Part shown: positions 24,724-33,657 of the stretch, piece after piece
Numbering within the stretch: position 1 is the stretch's first letter
How the letters are laid out: every line of letters begins with the position of its first letter
Source of the DNA: Lachnospiraceae bacterium
GTDB taxonomy: Bacteria > Bacillota > Clostridia > Lachnospirales > Lachnospiraceae
Assembly (NCBI GenBank): GCA_910574285.1
Contig: CAJTAL010000015.1
Span: 1 to 64,000 of the forward strand
Length of the DNA stretch: 64,000 bases
Direction: 5' to 3'
Made by a program: the position numbers and the translations under genes
The notes under the pieces: model-generated
Told to the model about the DNA's origin: nothing
Database searches by the model: none
The model's input: the letters and a program-made list of their open reading frames with translations, nothing else

Positions 24724-27165
24724 CTATTTTTGCTGTAATTTATGAATCATATGGATGATCCGGCCTGCGCTGCACCGTATCATTTCTTCTGTTAGTTTTC
24801 CCTGTTCGTATGCCCTGCGGATATTCTCATCATCTTTCTGATTCCCAGGCATTATGATATCATTTCCCGCGGCAATGCATTGCCAAGGTACACTTCCGTC
24901 TTCGGGAACCGTCGTATTCCAGTCAGACATAATCACACCTTCAAATCCCCATTCTTCTCGCGCCGCCACCGTACAGAGATCTCGGTTATTTGCCGCATGG
25001 ATGCCATTGATCAGATTATAGGCAGACATCATGGCCGCCGGCCTGCTCTTCTTTACCGCAATCTCAAATCCGCGCAGATAAATCTCCCTGAGAGCACGCT
25101 CAGAGACCTGTACATCCACCCCCATTCTGTTATCTTCTTGATTATTGCAGGCAAAATGCTTAATCGTCACGCCGCATCCTCTATGGCTTTGTACACCGTC
25201 CGTTACAGCCACCGCCATGATTCCTGACAAAAAAGGATCCTCCGAATAATATTCAAAATTCCGCCCGCATAATGGATTCCTTTGGATATTCATACCAGGA
25301 GCCAGCCATAAATCAACATGAAACTCTTCCATCTCCAGGGCGACGGCCTCTCCGAACTCCCGCATCAGGTCTGTATCCCATGACTGAGCCAATGCCGTTC
25401 CTACCGGAAATGCAGTACAGTATTGATAATAAGTATCTGCGTTCTCATGGCGCTTTATCTCCTCCAAAAAACCATTCTCCAAAGACCCTAAAACACCGAC
25501 GCCATATACAGAATCTATCCCGCGGTCCACCTCATAACTCTGTCTCAGCCGAAGTCCTGCCGGACCGTCTGCCATGATCAAAGAGGGAATTCCATACTTT
25601 TCTTCCAGCGACTCCGACGTCTCTCCTGCAGAGCCCGGCACCCGAATGCCCGCAGAACCAAGCATGCTGGTTCCTTCTGTAATATTTCCATACAAGAGCG
25701 GTATTAATTCCTCCACAGACTGCTCTTTGGCAAACGGCGCCTGATATATCCTCTTTTTCTCTTCCTGCGGCGTAAAAGAAAAGCTCGGAATCTCCTGTTC
25801 CTTTGCCGTTTTAAGCCACTTATCTGTTTTCCTTCCGGCAGCTTCTGCAGCGCCGGGCTCTTCAAACACCGCCTTTCGGGGACATATTTCCTTTGTCCGT
25901 TCCAATATTATCTGTTCATGAACCGTGAATAATGCCGCAAGCCGTAATGACGCTGCATGATTCCCAATCCATATGCCATATGTCCCTGCCTCCATGAGCC
26001 ATGCATGAATCTGTTCTGAATAACTGGTAAGATACGATTGATCAATCGATATCACAAGTCTTTCTTTTTCCTGAGGTTTCAGCATGCCGGTCTTCGCAAA
26101 CCCGGCCAGCCTCTGATACTCCTTTGCAGTGTCTGACTGCGGCGGTGTCACATATACCTGCACCACTTCTCGCCCGGAATAAGATATCCCGGTATTTTTT
26201 ACTGAGACTATAATATCCATGCCTCTTTCTGTTCTCTGTAATTTTTCAAATTCTATGGAAAACGTAGTGTAAGAAATCCCATAACCAAAAGGAAACAACG
26301 GCTCTATATCAAAACTGTCAAAATATCGGTATCCGACATAGATACCTTCCCTATATTCTTCAGTTTCTAAGTTTCCGTTCAAATAGCCATAATTTTCCGC
26401 CGAAGGGTAATCTTCATAATGCTTCGCCCAAGTAGCGGTCAATCTGCCTCCCGGCTGCGCGCGTCCGGTCAGCACATCTGCAGCCGCGTGTCCCCCCTCC
26501 TGCCCGGGGAGCGAAATATTCAGAACTCCTTTAATATTTTCCGCCTCCTGCAGTATATCAATCAGCTCTATCGGCGCTCCGACATTCAAAAGCAATATGA
26601 TCGGCACGCCTGTCTGATTCAAGTATCGGATGTCATCCTCCTCTTTGCCGCTCAGATAATAATCTCCTTTGGTTCTGCGGCGGTCTTTGCCCTCTCCTGC
26701 AATTCGGCTGATCACATATATCGCTGCCGAAGCGTCTTTCAGATCTTCCGCCGTAATCTTCCGTCCCTCCGGCAGCGAAAAAGGATTTGCCGCATACGCG
26801 TCAAAAGGATTTTCTGTGTGCTTCACATCCTCTAAAACCTTTTCCTTCCATGCAGCCCTTGCCGCTTCATAACGCTCCTCATAATCTGTAATCCAATCTT
26901 CGCTTGCAATCGTTACTCCTGCTGCTTTTAGGCCCCTGTAGACTGATATACTCTCCCGGTTATTGACATCCCCCGAACCGATACCGCCCTTAACCGTCCG
27001 AACCGCACCGCCGCCAAACAGTGCAACAGACGCAGGAACCCGAAACGGAAGAACTCCGTCATTCTTCAGCAAAACCATACCTTCCGCCGCCGCTCTTCTT
27101 GCTAATTGAGCATGTGCAATCTCCCTCTCTGAAAGCTGTGTCTCCAATGTACCGCTATGATTCAT
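24724..27165 (-). CDS. GH3 beta-glucosidase with inverted domain order
   Basis: An 813-residue glycoside hydrolase. The alpha/beta sandwich domain comes first (AEGMVLLKNDGVLPF near the start), a fibronectin-like domain sits in the middle, and the TIM barrel is last (DGPAGLR, LWLAPGMNIQRNPLCGRNFEYYSEDP, KHFACNNQEDNR, and the nucleophile aspartate in VIMSDW). This swapped order is known from beta-glucosidases of Ruminococcus albus and Butyrivibrio. ATG 27165 is chosen because AAAGGTGG precedes it. There is no signal peptide, so it acts in the cytoplasm on imported sugars. It ends the ABC operon of the locus. Confidence 0.9.
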   Translation of the reverse strand: MNHSGTLETQLSEREIAHAQLARRAAAEGMVLLKNDGVLPFRVPASVALFGGGAVRTVKGGIGSGDVNNRESISVYRGLKAAGVTIASEDWITDYEERYEAARAAWKEKVLEDVKHTENPFDAYAANPFSLPEGRKITAEDLKDASAAIYVISRIAGEGKDRRRTKGDYYLSGKEEDDIRYLNQTGVPIILLLNVGAPIELIDILQEAENIKGVLNISLPGQEGGHAAADVLTGRAQPGGRLTATWAKHYEDYPSAENYGYLNGNLETEEYREGIYVGYRYFDSFDIEPLFPFGYGISYTTFSIEFEKLQRTERGMDIIVSVKNTGISYSGREVVQVYVTPPQSDTAKEYQRLAGFAKTGMLKPQEKERLVISIDQSYLTSYSEQIHAWLMEAGTYGIWIGNHAASLRLAALFTVHEQIILERTKEICPRKAVFEEPGAAEAAGRKTDKWLKTAKEQEIPSFSFTPQEEKKRIYQAPFAKEQSVEELIPLLYGNITEGTSMLGSAGIRVPGSAGETSESLEEKYGIPSLIMADGPAGLRLRQSYEVDRGIDSVYGVGVLGSLENGFLEEIKRHENADTYYQYCTAFPVGTALAQSWDTDLMREFGEAVALEMEEFHVDLWLAPGMNIQRNPLCGRNFEYYSEDPFLSGIMAVAVTDGVQSHRGCGVTIKHFACNNQEDNRMGVDVQVSERALREIYLRGFEIAVKKSRPAAMMSAYNLINGIHAANNRDLCTVAAREEWGFEGVIMSDWNTTVPEDGSVPWQCIAAGNDIIMPGNQKDDENIRRAYEQGKLTEEMIRCSAGRIIHMIHKLQQK

Positions 27166-27322
27166 AATTTCCACCTTTTTCCTCCTTCTCATGTTCATTC
27201 TCGTTGTATTGACTAATTCTATTATCACTCTCCCAGGCCAAAAAGTGAAGCAAAAAAACTGCCATAGCCGCTTTTCGCAATTCAAAAGGCTTACACTACA
27301 GCAGTCCTGAAAAAATATTTTA

Positions 27323-28168
27323 TTACTCCTTTACACCGCCCAAAGTCACACCTGCGATAATAAACTTGGAAAGACACAGGTATACGATAATAATGGGTAC
27401 AATCGCCACCAAAATCATTGTGTAAATCTTACCCATATCAAAGTTCATATAATCGGCGCCCCGCAGTGTCGCGATCAGGATCGGCACCGTCATCTTGTCT
27501 TTGGACTGGATCACCAAAGCCGGAACAAAATAATTATTCCAGGATCCTACGAAACTGAAAATCGCCTGCACCGCAATCGCCGGCTTCATAATCGGAAGTA
27601 CGATCCGGTTGAAGGTACGGAACTCCCCGCAGCCGTCGATTCTCGAAGCTTCGACAAGAGACAGCGGAAGCGACGACTGCAGATAACTGTACATGAAATA
27701 GAACACAGACGGAGACGCGATGGATGGAATAATCAATGGAAGCAGAGAATCATACATCCCCATATTGGTGATCAACCGCAGAAAGCCCATTGCCGTTACC
27801 TGTGTCGGCATAACCAGGATTGCCATGATAAATGTAAAGGCAACCTTTTTCAGCTTAAAGTCATATGCATACAGGCCATACGCTGTTAACGCCGAAAAAT
27901 ATGTACAGATTGCCGCGGAACATCCGGAAACAATCAGACTGTTCAGAATTCCCCTGATCATCGGAAACGTTCCGTCATTGGCGACATTGCTCAGATTCTT
28001 GAATAAATAGCTTCCCGGCAGCGCCGAAAATCCTTTCTGCAGGTCTGCATGTGACCGGGTTGCATTGACAATCAGAATATAGAAGAAAAACAGGCACATG
28101 AATGACAGAATGATCAACACGACATGCGCAACTATACTCCGTAAATGACTTGGCTGTTTTGATTTCAT
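27323..28168 (-). CDS. Carbohydrate ABC transporter permease (MalG type)
   Basis: A permease of about 280 residues with six membrane helices and the binding-protein-dependent transport motif EASRIDGCGEFRTFNRIVLPIMKPA. ATG 28168 follows AAGGGGATAGGGAT and lies four bases after the stop of the partner permease. Together with that permease and the lipoprotein it forms a CUT1 sugar importer. No ATPase is encoded in the locus, so a shared MsmK-like ATPase elsewhere must energise it. Confidence 0.92.
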   Translation of the reverse strand: MKSKQPSHLRSIVAHVVLIILSFMCLFFFYILIVNATRSHADLQKGFSALPGSYLFKNLSNVANDGTFPMIRGILNSLIVSGCSAAICTYFSALTAYGLYAYDFKLKKVAFTFIMAILVMPTQVTAMGFLRLITNMGMYDSLLPLIIPSIASPSVFYFMYSYLQSSLPLSLVEASRIDGCGEFRTFNRIVLPIMKPAIAVQAIFSFVGSWNNYFVPALVIQSKDKMTVPILIATLRGADYMNFDMGKIYTMILVAIVPIIIVYLCLSKFIIAGVTLGGVKE

Positions 28169-28172
28169 ATCC

Positions 28173-29135
28173 CTATCCCCTTCCTTGCTTTTTCGCCAGT
28201 TTTTTCGCTTTCTTCGCCGCCGCCTTTGAGCCGTCCGGATCATCGTTATTCGTCATGCGGTATACAAAGAAGCACAGGATGCCGCTGACAATAAACAGAT
28301 ATACCGACAGCGCGCCTGCCATACCATAATTCTTGCTCTTCAGATGGCTGTTCAGGAACATAATCAGCGTCATAGACGTACGGTCCGGACTTCCCTGGCC
28401 GTTTGTCAGGATCTGCGGAACATCGAACATCTGCAATCCGCCTATGATCGCCGTAATCAACGTGTAGGCAAGAATCGGCCGGATCTGCGGAAGCGTAATA
28501 TAGAAGAATCTCTGGAAGCTGTTGCAGCCGTCCAGATCAGACGCCTCGAAGATATCCGGGCTGATACCCATGATCGCCGCCATAAGCATGATCGTTGAAT
28601 TACCAAACCACATCAGGAAATTCATGAACCCCACCAGCGAACGGGTTCCTATAACAGAGCCCAGAAAATCAATGGGTTTACTAATCAGTCCTATGGACAT
28701 CAGAATCCCGTTTACCGGTCCGTTGGTAGAGAACATGGTAAAAAATAACATCGCAAATGCAGACGCCATGATCAGGTTCGGCAGATAGATGACCACCTTA
28801 AAAAACTGTGTCCCGTGAATCTTAAGCCGCGCATCTACGAACCACTCCGCAAGCACCAGCGCGATCACAATCTGGGGAATAAATCCGATGATCCACAAGA
28901 TCATGGTATTTGCCGCGTATTTCAGCATATCAGAACCTAACAGGCTCACATAATTCGCCATTCCCACAAAATTAGGCCCGACCTCTTTTATTCCCGAACG
29001 GTAATATTCAAAGAAACTGTACCGGATCGTATCGACCAGAGGAATAAATGAAAAAATGAAGAAACTTATAAAAAACGGAAGGATAAAATAGTACCCCCAT
29101 TTTGAATAATCAATTTTTTTATTCTTTTGTTTCAT
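28173..29135 (-). CDS. Carbohydrate ABC transporter permease (MalF type)
   Basis: A 320-residue permease with six membrane helices and the motif EASDLDGCNSFQRFFYITLPQIRP for ATPase contact. The C-terminus is rich in lysine and alanine. It follows the binding-protein gene after a short gap that contains a GC-rich hairpin (29166-29193), a layout that usually makes the binding protein more abundant than the permeases. Confidence 0.92.
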   Translation of the reverse strand: MKQKNKKIDYSKWGYYFILPFFISFFIFSFIPLVDTIRYSFFEYYRSGIKEVGPNFVGMANYVSLLGSDMLKYAANTMILWIIGFIPQIVIALVLAEWFVDARLKIHGTQFFKVVIYLPNLIMASAFAMLFFTMFSTNGPVNGILMSIGLISKPIDFLGSVIGTRSLVGFMNFLMWFGNSTIMLMAAIMGISPDIFEASDLDGCNSFQRFFYITLPQIRPILAYTLITAIIGGLQMFDVPQILTNGQGSPDRTSMTLIMFLNSHLKSKNYGMAGALSVYLFIVSGILCFFVYRMTNNDDPDGSKAAAKKAKKLAKKQGRG

Positions 29136-29165
29136 AAACTGACATTCCTTTCTTTATTCAGGTAT

Positions 29166-29193
29166 TCTGCGGGGATGGTCATTGCCCCGCAGA
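29166..29193 (-). other. Intercistronic hairpin between binding-protein and permease genes
   Basis: TCTGCGGGG (29166-29174) is perfectly inverted as CCCCGCAGA (29185-29193). No T-run follows. It should protect the upstream messenger from 3' decay rather than stop transcription. Confidence 0.5.
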
Positions 29194-29203
29194 CAGATTC
29201 TCT

Positions 29204-30559
29204 CTATTCGGGCCACTGGATCTCCGTGATATCCGGATACCGTTCTATAATCGCCGTCTCAAAATTAGTCTTTGCCTTTTCATAGTCAACCTTACCCTGC
29301 AGGTAATCACTGAAGGAATTCTGGATCAGCTCCACACATCCCTGGTCATAAGCAGAAAGCGGCGCAATCTCAATGTTCTCTGCAACCGGTGCAAAATATG
29401 TAAACGCATTCTGTCCGCCTAAGAATTCTGATGTATAGGAATCGTCCTGTGCAGCTTCCTGCATACCGCTTACAGTGTTTGTAAAGTCCGAATAATCCTT
29501 GGAAATTTTCAACAGGTTATCTTTATCCACCGTTACTGCAAGTATGATATCTTTAACAAGCTCTGCATTATCCGTTCCAGTACATGCATGAACATAAGAA
29601 CCGCCCCAGTTATATTCCTGCGGAGGATTGGTAACGCCCCACACACCGTTTTCTCCGTCCCAGTTTTTACTTAATGTAAAATCAATTCCCCATGCCGGGA
29701 AAAGGAACGCGAATACCTTAGACGCCGAACCCATCGCCTTGTTCCAATCGTCATTCCACTGCCCTTTTACATTCTTGTCAAGATATCCTGCATCCAGCCA
29801 TCTCTTCGAATCATCAACCCAATCCATAATCTTCTGATCAACCTTAATGACAGTCTCTCCAGGAGCAACCCAGGAATCGTCGATGCTGTTTCCATAGAGA
29901 CGGAAGGTATCCGCATAAGATGAAAATGTAAAATATCCCTTATCTTTTAACTCCCCTGCGGTCTGCTCGATCGTATCCCAATCCTTAACCTTCTGCCCGA
30001 TCTCCTCGGGATCGTCGGTGCCGAATACCTCTTTGGCAATGTCACGGCGATATACCAACAATCCGGGACAGCACTGCCAGGTGGAACCTCTCTGAACACC
30101 GTCCGTATCAGAAGCCGTAACCTTCGTGAAATCATACTGATCAGAAAGATCCTTATCCGGGTCAATTCCAAGATCCTTAAGGGGCATAGCGGCATCTGCG
30201 TCCTTATCTGTGTATTTATTTACATAGTCCGTCTCAGACAGAAAGATATCTACCTTATCATCTGCCGCGGCGTCCGCCTGCTTCATCAGCGCCTCGTCAA
30301 GCTTCTGCTGATAGACGCCGTCCTGATTAGGATTGATAATCCAGTGAATCTCCGTACCGTCGTTTAAAGTAGTCACCGTACCATCCTTGGATGTTTCCTT
30401 TACTTCCGGATAAACCGCCTCCACACGTTCGCGGAATTCGTTGTTCCAGCTGTAAATATTAATAACCTTTCCTCCTGAACCAGACGATTTACCGCAGCCT
30501 GCTGCCAGACTCACTGTCATCGCTGTGATTAACAGGATACTAACTGCTCTCTTTTTCAT
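29204..30559 (-). CDS. Solute-binding lipoprotein of a CUT1 sugar ABC transporter
   Basis: A 451-residue extracellular binding protein with a lipoprotein signal (MKKRAVSILLITAMTVSLAAGCGKS, cysteine at about residue 22), then a Gly/Ser linker. The body resembles family 1 solute-binding proteins. It opens the operon binding protein - permease - permease - GH3. Two GH94 phosphorylase genes are transcribed divergently, so the cargo is probably a gluco-disaccharide or short beta-glucan. The exact linkage cannot be read from the sequence. Confidence 0.9.
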   Translation of the reverse strand: MKKRAVSILLITAMTVSLAAGCGKSSGSGGKVINIYSWNNEFRERVEAVYPEVKETSKDGTVTTLNDGTEIHWIINPNQDGVYQQKLDEALMKQADAAADDKVDIFLSETDYVNKYTDKDADAAMPLKDLGIDPDKDLSDQYDFTKVTASDTDGVQRGSTWQCCPGLLVYRRDIAKEVFGTDDPEEIGQKVKDWDTIEQTAGELKDKGYFTFSSYADTFRLYGNSIDDSWVAPGETVIKVDQKIMDWVDDSKRWLDAGYLDKNVKGQWNDDWNKAMGSASKVFAFLFPAWGIDFTLSKNWDGENGVWGVTNPPQEYNWGGSYVHACTGTDNAELVKDIILAVTVDKDNLLKISKDYSDFTNTVSGMQEAAQDDSYTSEFLGGQNAFTYFAPVAENIEIAPLSAYDQGCVELIQNSFSDYLQGKVDYEKAKTNFETAIIERYPDITEIQWPE

Positions 30560-30583
30560 TTGAAAATCCTCCTTCTATATTGG

Positions 30584-30601
30584 GTGAAGCGTCTGCTTCA
30601 C
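30584..30601. promoter_or_regulatory. Hairpin in the leader of the sugar-transport operon
   Basis: GTGAAGC-GTCT-GCTTCAC lies about 25 bp upstream of the binding-protein start codon, close to the ribosome site. It may limit translation or stabilise the 5' end. Confidence 0.35.
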
Positions 30602-30617
30602 GTTTATTGATGTACGG

Positions 30618-30841
30618 ATTATAACGTAAATATCTTTTTAGTTATATTAGAGTTCTTACCAAAATATCAGATTCATGACACATTTTAAATCTTTTCTTTT
30701 TTGCCGTATTATCCCTGTACAGACGGCTCTATTCGGCTTTTTACCTATAAGAATATGAATATAGCCCGTCTTATTTTAGGTCATGATTCTGATATTTTTC
30801 GCATGTATTTGATTTTTTTAATACGCGATTTCCTCTATGAT
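30618..30841. promoter_or_regulatory. Divergent promoters with paired 19-bp operator sites
   Basis: AAAATATCAGATTCATGAC (30661-30679) and its inverted copy GTCATGATTCTGATATTTT (30780-30798) differ at one base. The minus-strand -10 box TATAAT (30618-30623) lies 37 bp from the first site, and the plus-strand -10 box TATGAT (30836-30841) lies 37 bp from the second. Neither promoter has a good -35 box. Identical orientation and spacing suggest one activator for both operons, most simply the AraC-type protein encoded at 36142-36918. Confidence 0.65.
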
Positions 30842-30880
30842 GTTCCTTATCTAAATAGATAAATGAAAGGAGAAGAAAGA

Positions 30881-33580
30881 TTGTATCATTTAAAATTTAT
30901 GGATGAACACGGCAGCTTTGTGATGGACCAACCGGAAAATACCAGTTATCTCTATTTTCCTCTTGCGTCGGAAACCGGACTTAAGAGCGCCATCACACCG
31001 AATCTCGGGGGAGACGCCAAACTTGACCAGGAAACCTTCCTGTTAGAACCGGTAAGCTCCGAAAATTTGCATAATAACCGTTCCACCCGCAACTTCTGGG
31101 TTCTGAAAAACGGCGCGGATGTATATTCCGTTTCCGGAGTTTCTGCCGAACAGGAAAACGCCCGGTTTTCAGAAATGCAGGATGAAAGCAGACTGACGGC
31201 AGGGTTTATGTGGCAGACACTGACAAGACACTCCCAAACCCACTTGTTAGAATCTACGGTTACCTCTTTTATTCCAAGAGACAACAATGTGGAAATCATG
31301 TATGTAACCCTTCAGAACTGTTCAGATACTACACAGGAATTAACTGCCTATGCCGCCGTTCCCATCTACGGCCGCAGCGCGGATAATATCCGCGACCACC
31401 GGAACGTTACCTCCATGCTTCACCGGATCAGTACGAATAAAAACGGAGTCATAGTCTGCCCCACCATGTCCTTCGATGAAAAAGGACACCGCCCGAATAA
31501 ACATATCTATTATGTCATGGGCTGCAGGGGAAACGGCAGCGCTCCAAAGGCTTTCTATCCAACCGTAGAAGATTTCATCGGCGAAGGCGGAACCTTCACA
31601 CATCCCCGCGCCGTTTATGAACAGTATCCCGGATATCCGGCGCTTACATCTTCGGCGGGAAAGGAAGCGATGGGAGCTTTCCGCTTTGAACCCGTTTTGC
31701 TTGCCCCCGGCGAAAAGGCAGATTACATCCTTCTCATCGGAGTGGAAGACAGCGAAAAAGAGATTCTTGATCTTTTTGAACAATACAATACCGCCGGCAA
31801 GGTACAGAAGTCTTTCTCAGATACCAAATCTTACTGGCAAAACCAGGTAAACGTTAAGTTCCATACGGACGATTCGGACTTTGACCACCTGATGAAATGG
31901 ATCTGCTTTCAGCCGTTCCTCCGCCGTCTGTTCGGCTGTTCCTTTCTTCCGCATCATGATTATGGACGGGGCGGACGCGGATGGCGGGATCTATGGCAGG
32001 ACTGCCTTTCCCTGCTTTTCATGGACCCAGAGAAAGTCGGTCACATGATAGCCCTGAATTACGGCGGTGTCCGCGTCGACGGAACAAACGCGACGATCAT
32101 CGGAAGCGGAGACGGTAATTTTCTCGCGGACCGGAACGGAATTGCCAGAGTATGGATGGATCACGCACTATGGCCGTTGATGACGACAAAGCTTTATATA
32201 GACCAGACGGGAGATATTGAGATCTTAAATAAGCCGGTTACTTATTTTAAAGACTCCCAGACGATGCGGGGAACCGAGGCTGATACTCTGTGGAATCCTG
32301 AATATGGAGATAAACAGCGCGCCGATGACGGCGCCGTCTGTACCGGAAGTATCTTAGAGCACATACTCATCCAGCAGCTGACTGCTTTCTATGAGGTGGG
32401 AGACCATAACATTTGCCGGCTCCGGGGAGCCGACTGGAACGACGCCTTGGACATGGCTTCTGAACACGGTGAAAGCGTTGCTTTCACCTGTGCTTATGCT
32501 GGCAACCTTGCGAATCTTGCAGAAATAATCCGTCTTCTTAACAGACGTTCTTCCGCCCACACAGCCAGACTTTTAGAAGAAATTACGATTCTCTTGGAAA
32601 ACGACACAAAAGTCTTTTGCGATATCAATAAGAAACACAAAATACTTTCGGATTACATGAATCGGTGCCGCCATAAGACCAGCGGCAGATATGTCGATAT
32701 CCCCCTTTCGGTTCTCTCCGCAAATCTGCTTCAAAAAGCAGACTGGCTTATGGAACATCTGAGAGCTCAGGAATGGATTGAAGGCGCCGACAAAGAAGGA
32801 TGGTTTAACAGCTATTATGATAACCACGGCCGCGCCGTGGAAGGCCTCTTCAGGGACCATGTGCGTATGATGCTGACCGGGCAAGTATTCGCCATCATGA
32901 GCGGGACTGCAGGAGACAGTCAGATAAAAAAAATTACAAGAAGCGCCGACCGTTACCTTTATCGAAAAGAGATCGGCGGTTACCGTCTGAACACAGATTT
33001 CCATGAACTGAAATTCGACATGGGACGTATGTTTGGATTCGCCTATGGAGAGAAGGAAAACGGAGCCGTATTCTCTCATATGACGGTTATGTATGCCAAC
33101 GCCCTGTACCGCCGCGGATTTGCAAAAGAAGGGTGGAAAGCGCTGAAAACACTGGCCGAAACGGCCCTGGACTTTGACACAAGCCATATCTACCCGGGAA
33201 TCCCGGAATATTTCCGCTCTGACGGACGAGGAATGTATCAGTACTTAACCGGTGCCGCGAGCTGGTTTATGATGACCATGATCACGGAAGTTTTCGGCGT
33301 TCGGGGGGACGCAGGAGATCTAATCCTGTATCCGAAGCTTCTGTCCTGCCAGTTCGATACAGAAGGCGCCGCCTCCATAAGCATTCCGTTCGCAGGCAAA
33401 AACTTTACCGTTATTTATAAAAATATAAACGGCAAAGATTTTGGAGAATACATTATTGATTCTGCTTCATGCGATAGAAATAAGATTACAGTAAACGATC
33501 CTTCTTTCATCAATATCCACCGCAAAACACTCACTGCGTTATCGGATGAAGTGCACACTATTATCGTAAATCTTCTGTAA
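30881..33580 (+). CDS. GH94 family glycoside phosphorylase (long form, about 900 residues)
   Basis: A protein of 899 residues with the GH94 layout: beta-sandwich domain, linker, and an (alpha/alpha)6 barrel with HHDYGRGGRGWRDLWQD and the catalytic acid region GADWNDALDMA. Translation most likely starts at TTG 30881, because AAAGGAG (30866-30872) sits just before it; the ATG at 30863 overlaps that site and has none of its own. The length is close to that of laminaribiose phosphorylases and above that of cellobiose phosphorylases, so beta-1,3 or another linkage is possible. The enzyme splits a disaccharide with phosphate to glucose-1-phosphate. Confidence 0.85.
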   Translation: MYHLKFMDEHGSFVMDQPENTSYLYFPLASETGLKSAITPNLGGDAKLDQETFLLEPVSSENLHNNRSTRNFWVLKNGADVYSVSGVSAEQENARFSEMQDESRLTAGFMWQTLTRHSQTHLLESTVTSFIPRDNNVEIMYVTLQNCSDTTQELTAYAAVPIYGRSADNIRDHRNVTSMLHRISTNKNGVIVCPTMSFDEKGHRPNKHIYYVMGCRGNGSAPKAFYPTVEDFIGEGGTFTHPRAVYEQYPGYPALTSSAGKEAMGAFRFEPVLLAPGEKADYILLIGVEDSEKEILDLFEQYNTAGKVQKSFSDTKSYWQNQVNVKFHTDDSDFDHLMKWICFQPFLRRLFGCSFLPHHDYGRGGRGWRDLWQDCLSLLFMDPEKVGHMIALNYGGVRVDGTNATIIGSGDGNFLADRNGIARVWMDHALWPLMTTKLYIDQTGDIEILNKPVTYFKDSQTMRGTEADTLWNPEYGDKQRADDGAVCTGSILEHILIQQLTAFYEVGDHNICRLRGADWNDALDMASEHGESVAFTCAYAGNLANLAEIIRLLNRRSSAHTARLLEEITILLENDTKVFCDINKKHKILSDYMNRCRHKTSGRYVDIPLSVLSANLLQKADWLMEHLRAQEWIEGADKEGWFNSYYDNHGRAVEGLFRDHVRMMLTGQVFAIMSGTAGDSQIKKITRSADRYLYRKEIGGYRLNTDFHELKFDMGRMFGFAYGEKENGAVFSHMTVMYANALYRRGFAKEGWKALKTLAETALDFDTSHIYPGIPEYFRSDGRGMYQYLTGAASWFMMTMITEVFGVRGDAGDLILYPKLLSCQFDTEGAASISIPFAGKNFTVIYKNINGKDFGEYIIDSASCDRNKITVNDPSFINIHRKTLTALSDEVHTIIVNLL

Positions 33581-33657
33581 GTTCCGATATAGCAAAAATC
33601 AAATTCTGGATAGATACTTTGAACTTATAAAAATAACGAAAGGACAGATATAATAAT

